Source: Marsupella aquatica (lineage: Eukaryota > Marchantiophyta). From it: a stretch of DNA of 64,000 nucleotides. The first letter of the stretch is position 1; every line of letters starts with the position of its first letter. Positions 1-10,550 of this stretch are shown here, piece by piece. The position numbers were made by a program, and so were the translations under genes. The DNA lies in NCBI GenBank assembly GCA_973895155.1, contig OZ316895.1, forward strand, positions 496,001-560,000, in the 5' to 3' direction. The notes under the pieces were generated by a model. It did not search any database. It saw only the letters and a program-made list of their open reading frames with translations, and was not told the DNA's origin.

Positions 1-2621
1 GCAAAAAACTATACACTTGCTACAAACTCTCTCGTACTTGGGAAGTATAGACCAAGACCAAGATTTGTGTCCATTGTGTGATCATAGAAGTGCTACATAT
101 ACCCTAATGTATCAGGTGCACAAAGGGCCCCATGATCACATGCTAGTTGGCCGTCAGTCTCCACAGGAAGCAATATTCGAGCAAACAACTTCTAAGTATT
201 CAACTTTCAATTACTTTGCCACTAAAGTTGAATGTTATAATTCACAATACTGTCATTGTTTTTTCTGTATTTATAAAAATGCCACGGTTTGGCATACGGA
301 TGACAAGTTTACTAAGATAACCAGGGGAACTATATAAGGAAACCATGATAATTTTGTAAATACAAAAAAATAGTGACAATATTGTAAATTCAAACATCTT
401 TAGTGACAATATACTTAAAAACCTTTACACTATTTTATCACTAAAAATATTCTAATTGTTAATACTATCAATGACAAGTTCACCAAAGTAACCAGAAGAA
501 TTATATGTGTAAAAACCGTGATTATTACAAATACAAAAAAAAACAATGGCGTTATTGTAAAATCAAACATGTTTAGTGCCAGTATACTTAAAAGTGTATG
601 AGCACTATACTTAAAAATTGTATGAGCAAATGAGAAGTTGAGAACCATAATACAACAAAAGTGAGAACCGCAATATTGACCGACGCTCAGTCCCATTCGC
701 TTGCCCATGGCTGTATGGGAATGACAGCAGAATCTACAGTGGGACAAAGGTCGGGAAGAATAGTATTGACCGACGCTCAGTCCCATTCGCTTGCTCATGG
801 CTGTATGAGAATGACAGCAGAATCTACAGTGGGACAAAGGTCGGGAAGAATAGTAATACGGCACGTTCGATGCTGTCTAACGGATACGCACGAGTGGCGC
901 AATTTATTCAAATCTCGCCCACTAAAACTAATGGGACACATAAAACTTCAAAGCCAATACAGCAATTCCAGATGACTTAATCAATGCACTCCTTCCCGTG
1001 CATTCTCCGTGAATATTCCGTGGCCTGTCGTGCGATTCAGGCGAAGAATACAATATTAACGTTTCTTTGGCTGCGTGCGAAGCAGCTAAACAATTATACG
1101 CCACTTGACTTTGCAGCTAAAAAACAAGTCACTTTTGAATTGCGGAGGATCTTTGAACTCATAGCTAGCAACAAGAACGTGGTGACAGACAAGGTCCTGC
1201 CCTTCTGGTTTAGTTGTGACATTAATTTTTCGTCAACCGTCGAGAATAATTCAGCATTGGAATCGTTGCTTAACTGGTAGCCTCGGCGTTAGAAACCTTG
1301 GTGGACTGCGAGTTTAGTGAAAGATGGGGATGGGAAATCCCCCAGAGCTCCAGAGAGGACGCCTGGATGAACGTTTGACTTCACGTGTGCATTCTGAAGC
1401 GAGAGTGGAAGAGAACTTCAAGGGAGTAGAATGATGGAGATGGTGTTTTGATACACCGCAAATGAAAGACGCGGATGGGAAGTTCCAGTCTTTTACAGGA
1501 ACATTCCCGACACGTGTGCATTCTGGTGCCAGAATGGGTCGAAGAAAGCGTTCTGGCAGTAGAGAGATGGCGTTAATTGCGTCCGGCGAATAGGCGTGAG
1601 CGAACGTTTTGGGGGTTGCTCTGTTCATCGGGTTCAAACAAATGTGCTCCTAATTGTTTTATTAAGTTCAAAAGGGTATTTGAAATAGAATTGGTTATGG
1701 TTGTTCTTCGGGACATGGGGTCGATTGACAATGACCCTGAAGTGTCACTTATGCCAATTGTGGGGCTCGTCTGAAAAGGCGTCTGGGTTAAATGAACGGT
1801 ACCAGACCCAAGTGTTCGGTGTTGTTCACAAGAAAATCTTTCCTCGGCCCTCCCTGATGAAGGTGTCGTGTTGTGACGACATTTTAGTGCCCCATCACAG
1901 ATACTGCTTTGAAACTATCAATCTTCGTGCCTTCAGCCAGATTATCTCTGGTATGGAAGTGGGAATAAGTTTGTTAACTGCAAAGAGATCAGTTCCAGCT
2001 TCAGAGCCAGAAGTTTTACTTCAAGAACAGTTCAGGTATTGGGTAGAGAATTGTCCAAGGCAGTACCATAATTTTGTGCAACCAACAAAGATTAATTGCT
2101 GAAGTTTTCTCGAAAGATAAGACAAAAATATTCAAAATCCGATAGGTACATACGAGGTCCGAATCCATTCCGGCTGCTTGGGGCATTCTCGCTGTACAGC
2201 GCTCCACTGCGGATTGGGATTGATTTTCTACATGGGTGGAGACCTTCATTCTCTGATGACGAGGACGTGAAAAAGACAACTTCACCACACGAAGCAAGTC
2301 ACTTGCCGCTTCTCAAACTCTTTTTACGCACTTGAGAATGCAAAGACAATATAATGCAAACCCATGGCTGGGAATACCGCATTGCTTTCTTCTAATCTAC
2401 CTTCAAAAAACGATAGCGGGTTTGGAGAAGAAGAGGCTTGAAGTAAACATTTTCTTCTCTGCGGCACCACCATGTGAGCATGACGCGCCACGAACTTGAG
2501 CTAAGGATTGGGTAGAACTCATCGCAATCTTGGTAAAAACTTCCTATTACTTACAAAATTTTAGAGCTGATTACAGAGTACACAATCTCTAAGGTGTACT
2601 GCTCTTTATGTCACCTTTATG
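1..2621. other. Intergenic DNA, no gene recognised
   Basis: The first 650 bases are AT-rich with short runs of A and T. Open frames here are short and resemble no family I know. A 90-bp tandem duplication lies at 674-853. At 1,320-1,540 two loosely similar stretches share the string cacgtgtgcattctg, probably an old degenerate duplication. The last 300 bases before 2,622 are likely the 3' untranslated and downstream region of the leftward cyclotransferase gene. Confidence 0.5.
674..853. repeat. 90-bp tandem duplication, two copies
   Basis: Two adjacent copies of 90 bp begin at 674 and 764 and differ at only a few bases (cccatgg versus ctcatgg, tgggaatg versus tgagaatg). The unit length is a multiple of three, so open frames run through both copies on both strands. 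Those frames show no recognisable protein and are treated as a by-product. Confidence 0.85.
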
Positions 2622-5600
2622 TCATTGAAAACCTTGACTTCCAATGTTGCAAAGCTTTTGAACAGCTTCGAGGCTACCGTTGGCATTGCGGGTTTTGTCC
2701 AGAAGTTTGATTTCATATAGCTTTGGCCACATCTTGCCTGTAACTGTAAAATATATGACAGCTTTCAGAGATTAGCAAAATCCCGAAGTCCATACATATC
2801 TTGCCATGGTCAGCTTTGTCCAATTCGGAGCTGAATACAGTAACAAAATCTCACTAACGGTACCTTGCTAAACTTTTTCCATTATTGCAACAACTGACGG
2901 ACGATAATATATACTAGGCTCCAGAGATAGTACTGTCTCACTAGTACCACATGATCCACGCAAAGAGTCTTGATTACACAAACCCGGGACTACCAGAACC
3001 TAAAATGGTGGAAAAACGTCCAAATCAACAGTGATAGCTCAGTGCAGACCCGCAATCCTCATCAGACATGTAGAAAACAATCGTGTCTGAACTAATCAGA
3101 CTCATCGGTAGTCACGTACCATAGATTTTATCTTCTTCACTGTCCCAAGCAATGCCATTAAGCACATCCAGGCCCTGCCAAAACAAAATGCCACACAGTT
3201 CACAACGATCGGAGAAAAACCACAACCTAAATTAAGTTTGCTCGTTACTCAGATTTTGGCTTGGATGGAATGAATTTTACAGTGGGTGGATATCCATAGC
3301 AGCAGTTTTTGGAGTCTCCTTAAATAGGTGGAAGTGTAGGGTGCCCACACTACCCAATTCGACAAGGAGATAAAAGAATCTAGTTCGAAAGATACCTCTA
3401 CACCAGCTGCTAGAAGTTTATTCCTGCAACAATACAAGAAAGCCCGCAGTTTCCTATTAGTAGCAAAACTTAACCCAAATAAAAAGCTTTCCTTGACACC
3501 AATCATAATACAGCCTGTAGTTATCTATTAAGAGTCCAACAGTTTGACATACCAACAAACTTGTGGAGCAGGTCGTAGAAGTAGAACAGACTTCTACAAT
3601 TGTATCAAAACATTGCATTTCAAGAAGAGTACCTCAAACCATGAAGTATAATCCAGCCAGTGACCTTGCCATCCTGAGGAGATATTCTTGCAATGCAACC
3701 TCCCTGAAGAGTGAACATGTGCACAAAACCTCCTCATGAGAAAACATGGCCTTTCTTACAACTTACAACTGAGACTTCACAATACATTCCGCAGAAGTTA
3801 GGAAAGGGATTGGGTAACCCAAATCTTCACGTCAGGAGATATCATACGGCCCATCTTACTCCAATACATCTTGCAGGGAATCTGATATTAAAACCTTGAT
3901 AGTGAAATTCGTGATGACTGGAGTTATTTCCTTGCCATTAAATTTGCTTACCTGCCAGATGTTCGCCCATATTTCATTATGAACATACTCGAGCTCATTC
4001 AACCAACCAACTTCTCGGTCGCCATCCGTTACAGTCACAACCCTGACTTCTGCTGGTACAGAGCACTCTCGAACAGTTACTACCAAAATATTTGAATGCG
4101 AATACAGTTACGACAAAGGGTAGTGCCGTTCCATCCAGTTCCTCCCAAAAGATTGACCTCCCCAGCAATGGGTTTTCAGTGAGATAATGAAGGGTTTGAT
4201 CTTAGGTTATGTGATACTCTGTTGATGTCCCTCCCACGCACAACACTTCAGTAATGATCCGCATATAATCAGAGTCTTCTCATTTCCCGCAACGACATAC
4301 AGAAAGATCTCTTGCTTGCAGAATCTCACCTTCAAATGTGTCTGGATCCATAAAGTAAAGTTTGGAGGTGCCATCGCTGCCTATGATAAGATTATTGCCA
4401 GTAGTAAGGCCCCATCCATCTTGCATCCCATGAGATAATTCACCGTTCTGTGCATGAATACCAAGAGAAATCGTTGGTGTGTGTGAACTCCTAGATATCT
4501 TTCTGCCATGAAGTCTACACAACCTCGGGCAATCAACTTATCGGACAATTGGCTAGAGTAAAGATTCCCTCTTTTCTCCGAGTCTCCATGACCCGGCCTA
4601 TCAACTTTATTAGATAATTAACTAGAAAAAGATTCCATCCCGTTTCTGAGTCTTCCAGTATCTTGGTTACTGCAATAGGTTGGTTTTTTATATATTTCCG
4701 GTCTCTAGTTCATTAGCCTGAACTGGCTAATGACCTGAAGACTGGAAGAACATCAAGAACCAACCTTTCAATGACGAGGGTTTGTGACAGGAAGGTTCAG
4801 TTCAGTTCAGTTCAGTTCATGCGACAATCTGATTGCACTAGTTCCTTCCACTCACAAACCCCTCGTTAATCCTGTCAATCAGATCACTTGAAAAACTCCC
4901 ATGGTACATGCTCCAGGAAGACTTACTGGAACCAGGGTTTCCTTGTCGTAAATTAAAACCTTTCTTTCCTTCCAGACAACTTGCAACAATCTGCATCATG
5001 GAAAACGTGGTCGTAAATTAAAACCTTTCTTGCCTTCCAGACAACTTGCAACAATCTGCATCATGGAAAACATGTTCAAGAGCTTAACAGAAGGAAACCG
5101 TAGCAACCTGTCAAGTAACATGTACCATCCGTATCAGCAACCACGAACTGTTCCAGAAATTCAAAACATACCTATCCTTCCAAATCGTCAAGCCTTCTCC
5201 GAAATCCCGAGGTTTCATCCGGTGTTTCCGCCGAACCTGCCCACTATCCAAATGTCTGGTGTTTGTTACTCTCCTTTATAATAGTATAAAAGAATACAAT
5301 ATCTGACATAACTCTCACTGACATCAGTGCAGGTATTCGCGTAACAATCTCGTTATGTTATCCTTCATCAGAGAGCAAGCATAAAACGACGAATTTCTCA
5401 GTTCAGGACATAAATGGGTAAACTGGGCGGCAGGATAGGTGCCAAAAACTTGTAGCACAGGCAGATAATTTGAAAAATTCTGTAGCGAGAGCTGACCTCC
5501 CCAGTTCGAAGATCTACTTCCCGCACAGATGACTGCAGTTCCACACGAGAAGAATCAGTCAGAAACTGAGAAATATAAACTCCGGCCGAACCAAATTGTA

Positions 5601-6804
5601 CGTCAAGGCTGTTAGTGTCAGTTCATACTACGACGTACCTTTGCATACAAGCCTGTTGATTCATATAGCGTTCCATTGCCAGCATATGTAAGTCCCTGCA
5701 CACGTAATTTAATTCAATACCGATCTCTCTCAATCAGTGAAAGATGTCGTGCTCTTGCCCAAATCAGGCATTTGTGGTCTTCATTTGATCAAGCTGGAGT
5801 GATTTAAGTCAACCAAAGCGGTCCTCTCTCTGTAACATTCTCTTTTTCAGTGAGGGACCAACACATAAAAGCCTTAATGGCCCGTCTCGGCTTATGAGGG
5901 GATGCTTTATATCTATTTCTGGAAACAACCCAAAAGAGGGAAAGGCAAACTACATGGCCACTTTTTCACCCTCTTTTAGGTTATAAACCCAGGACGTCAG
6001 TCTGACCTTGTCATCAGTGAATAAGATATTTGCAGAGCACAAAAAACTAACCTCTTCAATACTTTTAATAGGTCCCCATAAAGAGAATTGCATTCATGAT
6101 TTGCTTCCCTGTGACTACAAAAGAATGCAACTAGTAGTTTCCACACTTCTAAGACCGAATCTTCAGTTCATGTAACAATGTCTCCATCCTAGACCTTTGC
6201 CCAACTCTACATTTCTTACATTGTCCAATATACCAACAATGACTCGCTCAACATCTACAGGCTACCGAACCTAAATCGTTATGGACTCATGTTATCGTTC
6301 ACTTTCCAGAATACGAACTTATGCTATTCTTCCTCATACACTTCCTAACAGATTACTTTGCTCTTTATGATAAGTTAAACCGTGAAGCTGAGAATTCAAC
6401 AATCGTGAAAAACAATTCACCTGAGTGAAGGCGCTGGGATCGTGATGGAACTCCCGAATAATCTTGTAACCATAAACAGCCACACTGTCGTTGAGTTCCA
6501 GAGGATGATGATCGGACAATTCAATCTCCCTGTCGATCTCTTCATCAGCAGACAAGGTTGGCTTCCGTGAAGCCTTTCTGAGGGAAGCATGGCCCGGCCT
6601 CAACGTGAACACAAATATCGTGAAAAGAGCCAACCCGAAAGCTACCAAAAGGCCGAGAACCACTGAGGATTCTGCACAGCTCCGGCCAGCTGCGGCTGCC
6701 GGCCTCTTCAGCCTATTCCTCCGCATTCCTACAGACGCAGTAGCAGAAGAAGTAGATGCGGCAGATGACGATGGTTTCCGACGCAGCCGAGCAGAATTGC
6801 CCAT
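2622..6804 (-). CDS. Glutaminyl-peptide cyclotransferase (plant-type glutaminyl cyclase)
   Basis: Plant-type glutaminyl cyclases convert N-terminal Gln to pyroglutamate on secretory proteins. Eleven exons can be joined in frame: 6804-6421, 5695-5639, 5532-5497, 5236-5172, 4990-4927, 4447-4330, 4049-3952, 3703-3633, 3423-3396, 3174-3120 and 2743-2622. They total 1,098 bp, or 365 aa plus stop, with GT-AG borders. Recognisable family blocks, in order, are [96 protein letters not shown] and [13 protein letters not shown]. Residues about 45-67 form one hydrophobic segment behind a basic N terminus, suggesting a type II signal anchor (Golgi or ER lumen). The start is the first Met of the exon. Exon 5 has a tandem copy beside it (4945-5071); only the distal copy keeps the frame. 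Family assignment is firm; individual splice sites are inferred. Confidence 0.9.
4796..4820. repeat. TTCAG pentanucleotide microsatellite
   Basis: About five copies of ttcag lie in an intron of the cyclotransferase gene. The same pentamer, in the opposite orientation, recurs at 56,270-56,305 in the receptor kinase gene. Confidence 0.8.
4945..5071 (-). repeat. Tandem duplication covering exon 5 of the cyclase gene
   Basis: Copies at 4945-5006 and 5010-5071 are 62 bp each with a 65-bp period and one difference seen. On the minus strand each copy has an AG acceptor followed by coding sequence for LLQVVWK. The copy nearer the 5' end runs through the second acceptor and reaches a stop. The distal copy (4990-4927) continues to a GT donor in the right phase. 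Splicing must therefore choose the second acceptor. Confidence 0.85.
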
Positions 6805-7326
6805 TCAATCAAGGAACGCTTTCTGTCTGTGGAAAGTGGACTCCTCTCAGGTGAGCTCGCCACAGAAACATCTCCACTCGTTTGGTGGGCACTCAGGCTT
6901 ATTACTCCTTTCAATCCGTAATTCCGTAGTAACGATCCGTGTGTTTAATTCTCCAACGCCGGGCAACAACTGCCCCCTCGCTTGGCACACCTACCCTCGC
7001 AGAATTCAATTGCTGCACAGCGAGTACTGTACCGGATGCTGCTGTCTTGGAGCCGCCTGGAGTGCTGTCTAATTTGGCAAACTCCTGCATCTTATGATGG
7101 GTTGCAGTGTTGCGCAAGTGTGAACCTCCATGGAAACAGGATTTGATTTGACGGGGTTTGGAGTTCGGCTTTGCTGCAATCATACGTTTTGTTATGTTGT
7201 TGCTCTCTGGTCTGCTGTACTTTTGCGTCGTGGGTCTATACTCCAGACAAATACACCACTAAGTACTGTACTTCACTGGTCAGTCTCTGGTTTGATGTGC
7301 TATCAATCTCTGGTTTGATATACAGG
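6805..7326. promoter_or_regulatory. Upstream region of the cyclase gene
   Basis: This interval lies directly upstream of the leftward cyclotransferase start and must hold its 5' untranslated region and promoter. I see no clear TATA box or known motif that I would stand by. At its right edge the TAAGTGCAT motifs that mark the transposon end begin. Confidence 0.4.
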
Positions 7327-7336
7327 CTATCGTGGG

Positions 7337-7480
7337 TAAGTGCATCAGGTATAAGTGCATTCTGTGGGTAACTAGAGGTACTTTGTGTAGGCGGCTTATA
7401 TCCGGGCATTTACTTTTTGTAAATGCACCCAAAAATGCACTGTGAATGCACCAAAAAATGCATTGTTTGTAAGTGCAAGT
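7337..7480 (+). repeat. Left outer array of TAAGTGCAT-type motifs
   Basis: Five to seven variants (gtaagtgcat, ataagtgcat, gtaaatgcac, gaatgcacc, gtaagtgca) lie within 145 bp. The right end of the element carries the reverse-complement motif atgcactta, so the two arrays face each other. They resemble subterminal repeats of the kind transposases bind. Confidence 0.6.
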
Positions 7481-9901
7481 TGATGTCACTAAATGATAGA
7501 TACAAAAACTGCATACACAACCTCTTTGGGGACGATCTGGCTATGATTATTAGGGTGGTGATGGAGTTTGTCAACAACAGCAAGAGGCTGTTGGATTGTC
7601 TTGGCCGGGCATTGGGTTATTCTGCATCTGGGAAAAAACCAAGGTGGCCTTCATCTCCCCTAGAAGGATCCCCATTGAATCATACGCTTACCTTGGAAGT
7701 GGGAGGATGCCATGACTGCAACCGAGCTTCTGGGGCCCCCTTTGCAAATGGCATCTTGGAGTAGCAGATGATTGATAATCTTGCTGCAGAGTTGGAATCT
7801 CAGCTGGATAAGATCCAAAAGACCTCTAGATCCCTTGCAGCTGTGTCACCATTGTCAACCACCTTGTCTTGAGTATACTCTGACAGGTTGTGTTGATGGT
7901 ATGGGCCGGGAAACAATGCACCCTGGATGCTTTGCAAAAGAAGATCACACCCTTCATTTGGGCTGGGCAGAACGAGAAAACACGACCCCAAGTCAATTTT
8001 GCGATGATTTGTCGTCCAAAGAGATTTGGGGGATTGGGTCTTATCTCACTCTCGGCACAATGCAGGGCTCTCACTAGGAACTTTATACTTTGGGCCATTG
8101 CTGAGGGTGACCATCCTCTTAGGTGCATAAGATCAAGATGCTCTCATTAAGGAAATGGGGAACTGATGATTTCTCATGGGTGGTCTCTGGATGCCACAAT
8201 CTACCTCAGGATGGCTCACAAGGGTGGGTCAACATTTGCAATGGGTGGAACGTGATCAAGCAGAATTTGAGACCGTCTGCTCCTGCCACATGGAAGGTTG
8301 GCTTGAACTTCCTCTTTGGAGACCGCATCTTAACCACATCAACCACAAGCTGGCTAAGTGCTCTAGGAATCCCCATGGGAGAATGAGACGTGCTGGCATT
8401 TGTTGCATGAAGGATGTATTGAGAGGAAAATAATGGGCAGTTTATCCGTTGGGAAGATGGCCCCTTCATTTGCTTCCGAGAAATTGTGCAGTGGTGTACA
8501 CAAGGTTGATTGACAATCTTATTATTGTACCAAAGCTTCACTATAATTCACGACAATGGATTCCAGTCTTCATGGAGGCAGAGCTACCAAACGACACTCT
8601 CTTCATTTGGGAATACAAGATTCAACGAAACCACATCACCTCCAAATGGCAACTATTCCATGATTCTTTTATCCCAGTTACAACCTTTAGAGTCCTCAAT
8701 GGCATATTGCACAGGATGGACACTTCTGCCCCCCCCCCCCAACCGGGTACCTTGCTGCATAGGGTGGTGGTCAAGTCACACACTGCTACATCGACCACCA
8801 TTTCAAGCATTGGAAGACCTGTCAATGAGTTGGTTGTCCTGATGCAATATGAATGATTGGATGGATGGAACCCCTTTGATGGAAACTAACACGACAACCT
8901 GCAGGAAATCCAGGGCCCTCTCACGATGACTGTGCACAAAACAGTGCAAAAGTGGGCCACACAACTCAACTGGAGCCCCAATCTTAGGTTTTTGTGGGCC
9001 AACACTTGGATTCCATACAAGGCAGCGTCGGAAAACTATTTTCTTTGGCAACTTATTTATCAAATTCCAGCTACCAAGCATTGGAGGTTCCCAAAAATAC
9101 CACCATCCAACCCCATTACCTAGTTTACACGATGTGATCTTGACTAGCATGAGGACCTCATGCATTGCATGTGGGGCTGCCCAATCTTGTCATTGATCTG
9201 GGGTTGGGTCCAATTTGTCTTGCAGCATGTGAACTACACAGGGAACACCCTAATACTACTGTAGTCAGCTCACATTTTGGTGGGGGAGGCACTCCCAGGC
9301 GTCTAGGACACACCAGGTAAACTTTGACACATTGAGAGCTATTGTCTGCTGGAATCTATGGAAGGACAGGAGCTCACATTTCATTGAGCATACCCGGTCT
9401 AATGCTCAAGTGGTCATTCAAAAATCCTGGCACCGACTGGCTATTTACTTACGTAAGGATTGGGGCAGACAACAGTTCAAAATTGAAATTGGCAAATCTA
9501 CGTATAGAACATTGACTTTCAACTATGGGTCTTGGGTTGCAATATGGGAAATTCATGAGGACATCTTATAGATACCATCTATTCCCCCTAGCCCCTCATG
9601 AAGGTCTTTACTTTACAGGAGTAGAAGTTGTACTGTAGGCTAGACTAATAGCTTCATCTATCACGGACCCACTGTTGGGTGCCCCGTCGGCACCTATCCA
9701 CTGGCCGGTCTTTTGGGAGTTGTGCGGTGGTTGAATTTCTTGTTTGGCTTCCTTTCTTAGGGCCTGCTTCTCTCCTGGTCTCGACTTCCCCGGTCCTTTA
9801 GGTTTTTGGACCTCTGGTCCCCCAAGGTGCCGACCCCTTCTTGTGGGCCACCCATGTTGTATGCTGGATTTTTGAATGAAATTCAATTGGTTTTTTGAAG
9901 C
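7467..9901 (+). pseudogene. 5'-truncated LINE (non-LTR retrotransposon) with frameshifts
   Basis: The fragment begins inside the reverse transcriptase palm. Near 7,520 it encodes LFGDDLAMII, matching the F/YADD box, followed by IWEKTKVAFIS and YLGSGRM in a shifted frame. At 7,890-8,130 the thumb-side motif reads FIWAGQNEKTRPQVNF then KRFGGLGLISLSAQ. Near 9,340, CWNLWKDR matches the C-terminal zf-RVT region. The 3' end (9,850-9,908) has a LINE-like tail ending in a short A run. Many stops and frameshifts show it is dead. The string aaaaaatgcattgt occurs just before (7453-7466) and just after (9903-9916), a good candidate target site duplication. Confidence 0.82.
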
Positions 9902-9940
9902 AAAAAAATGCATTGTAGTCGACAAGAGTGCATAAATCAG

Positions 9941-9961
9941 CCTATTCATTAAAAGTGTATT
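9941..9961 (+). repeat. Left copy of the 21-bp inner terminal inverted repeat
   Basis: This sequence begins cctattcattaaaagtgta and is matched without mismatch by the reverse complement of 23023-23043. A further 6 of 9 bases match on the outer side. Confidence 0.85.
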
Positions 9962-9965
9962 ATTA

Positions 9966-10305
9966 TTTTATTTATGTACATTTGGGCAGTGAAAAGTGTA
10001 CTTTTGGGCTTGGAAAAGTGTACATTTGGCCAATGAAAAGTGTACATTTGGGGATAGAAAAGTTTACAATTGGCCTAAAGAGTGTACATTTGGGCAATGA
10101 AAAGTGTAAATTTGAACATCAAAATAGATACATTTGGCTTTAAAAGTGTACATTTGAGTACATTTGGCCTAGAAAGTGTACATTTGAGTGCAAAATGCAT
10201 ACATTTGGCTTAACAAGTGTACATTTAAGTGCATTTGGTCTAGAAAGTGTAACTTTTAGTGCAATAAAGTGTACATTTGGCCTAAAAAGTGTACATTTGC
10301 CTACC
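9966..10305 (+). repeat. Left array of GTGTACATTTGG motifs
   Basis: About fifteen variants of aaagtgtacatttggcc occur in 340 bp at irregular spacing. Each has the palindromic core tgtaca. The right end carries about four copies at 22917-23000. Orientation is the same at both ends rather than inverted. A short open frame through the array is treated as spurious. Confidence 0.85.
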
Positions 10306-10550
10306 AACTCTTATTATAATCATTTAAAAGAAAGGAATGAATAGAAAAACATTTTTAATTATGTAGAAAAAGCAAACATTCATATTTATAATGATCAAAA
10401 GTTTAGAAAATGAGGAGATAGTATCACATTAAAACTATTAGAATAGTAAATAACTAGTACATAAATTACTATGTTTGAATGAGTGACTATCTTAGTTACA
10501 TAAAAACTAGTAACTATCTATTTAATTATTATAGCTTCTAACAACTAAGT

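Noticed and set aside
9897-9902. gaagca at 9897-9902 and 23077-23082 as a target site duplication of the transposon.
   Set aside because: The left copy belongs to the 3' tail of the LINE, which arrived later, so the six-base match is probably chance.
9928-10143. A 71-codon frame in the GTGTACATTT array.
   Set aside because: It is low-complexity and only reflects the repeat; no start context or homology supports it.
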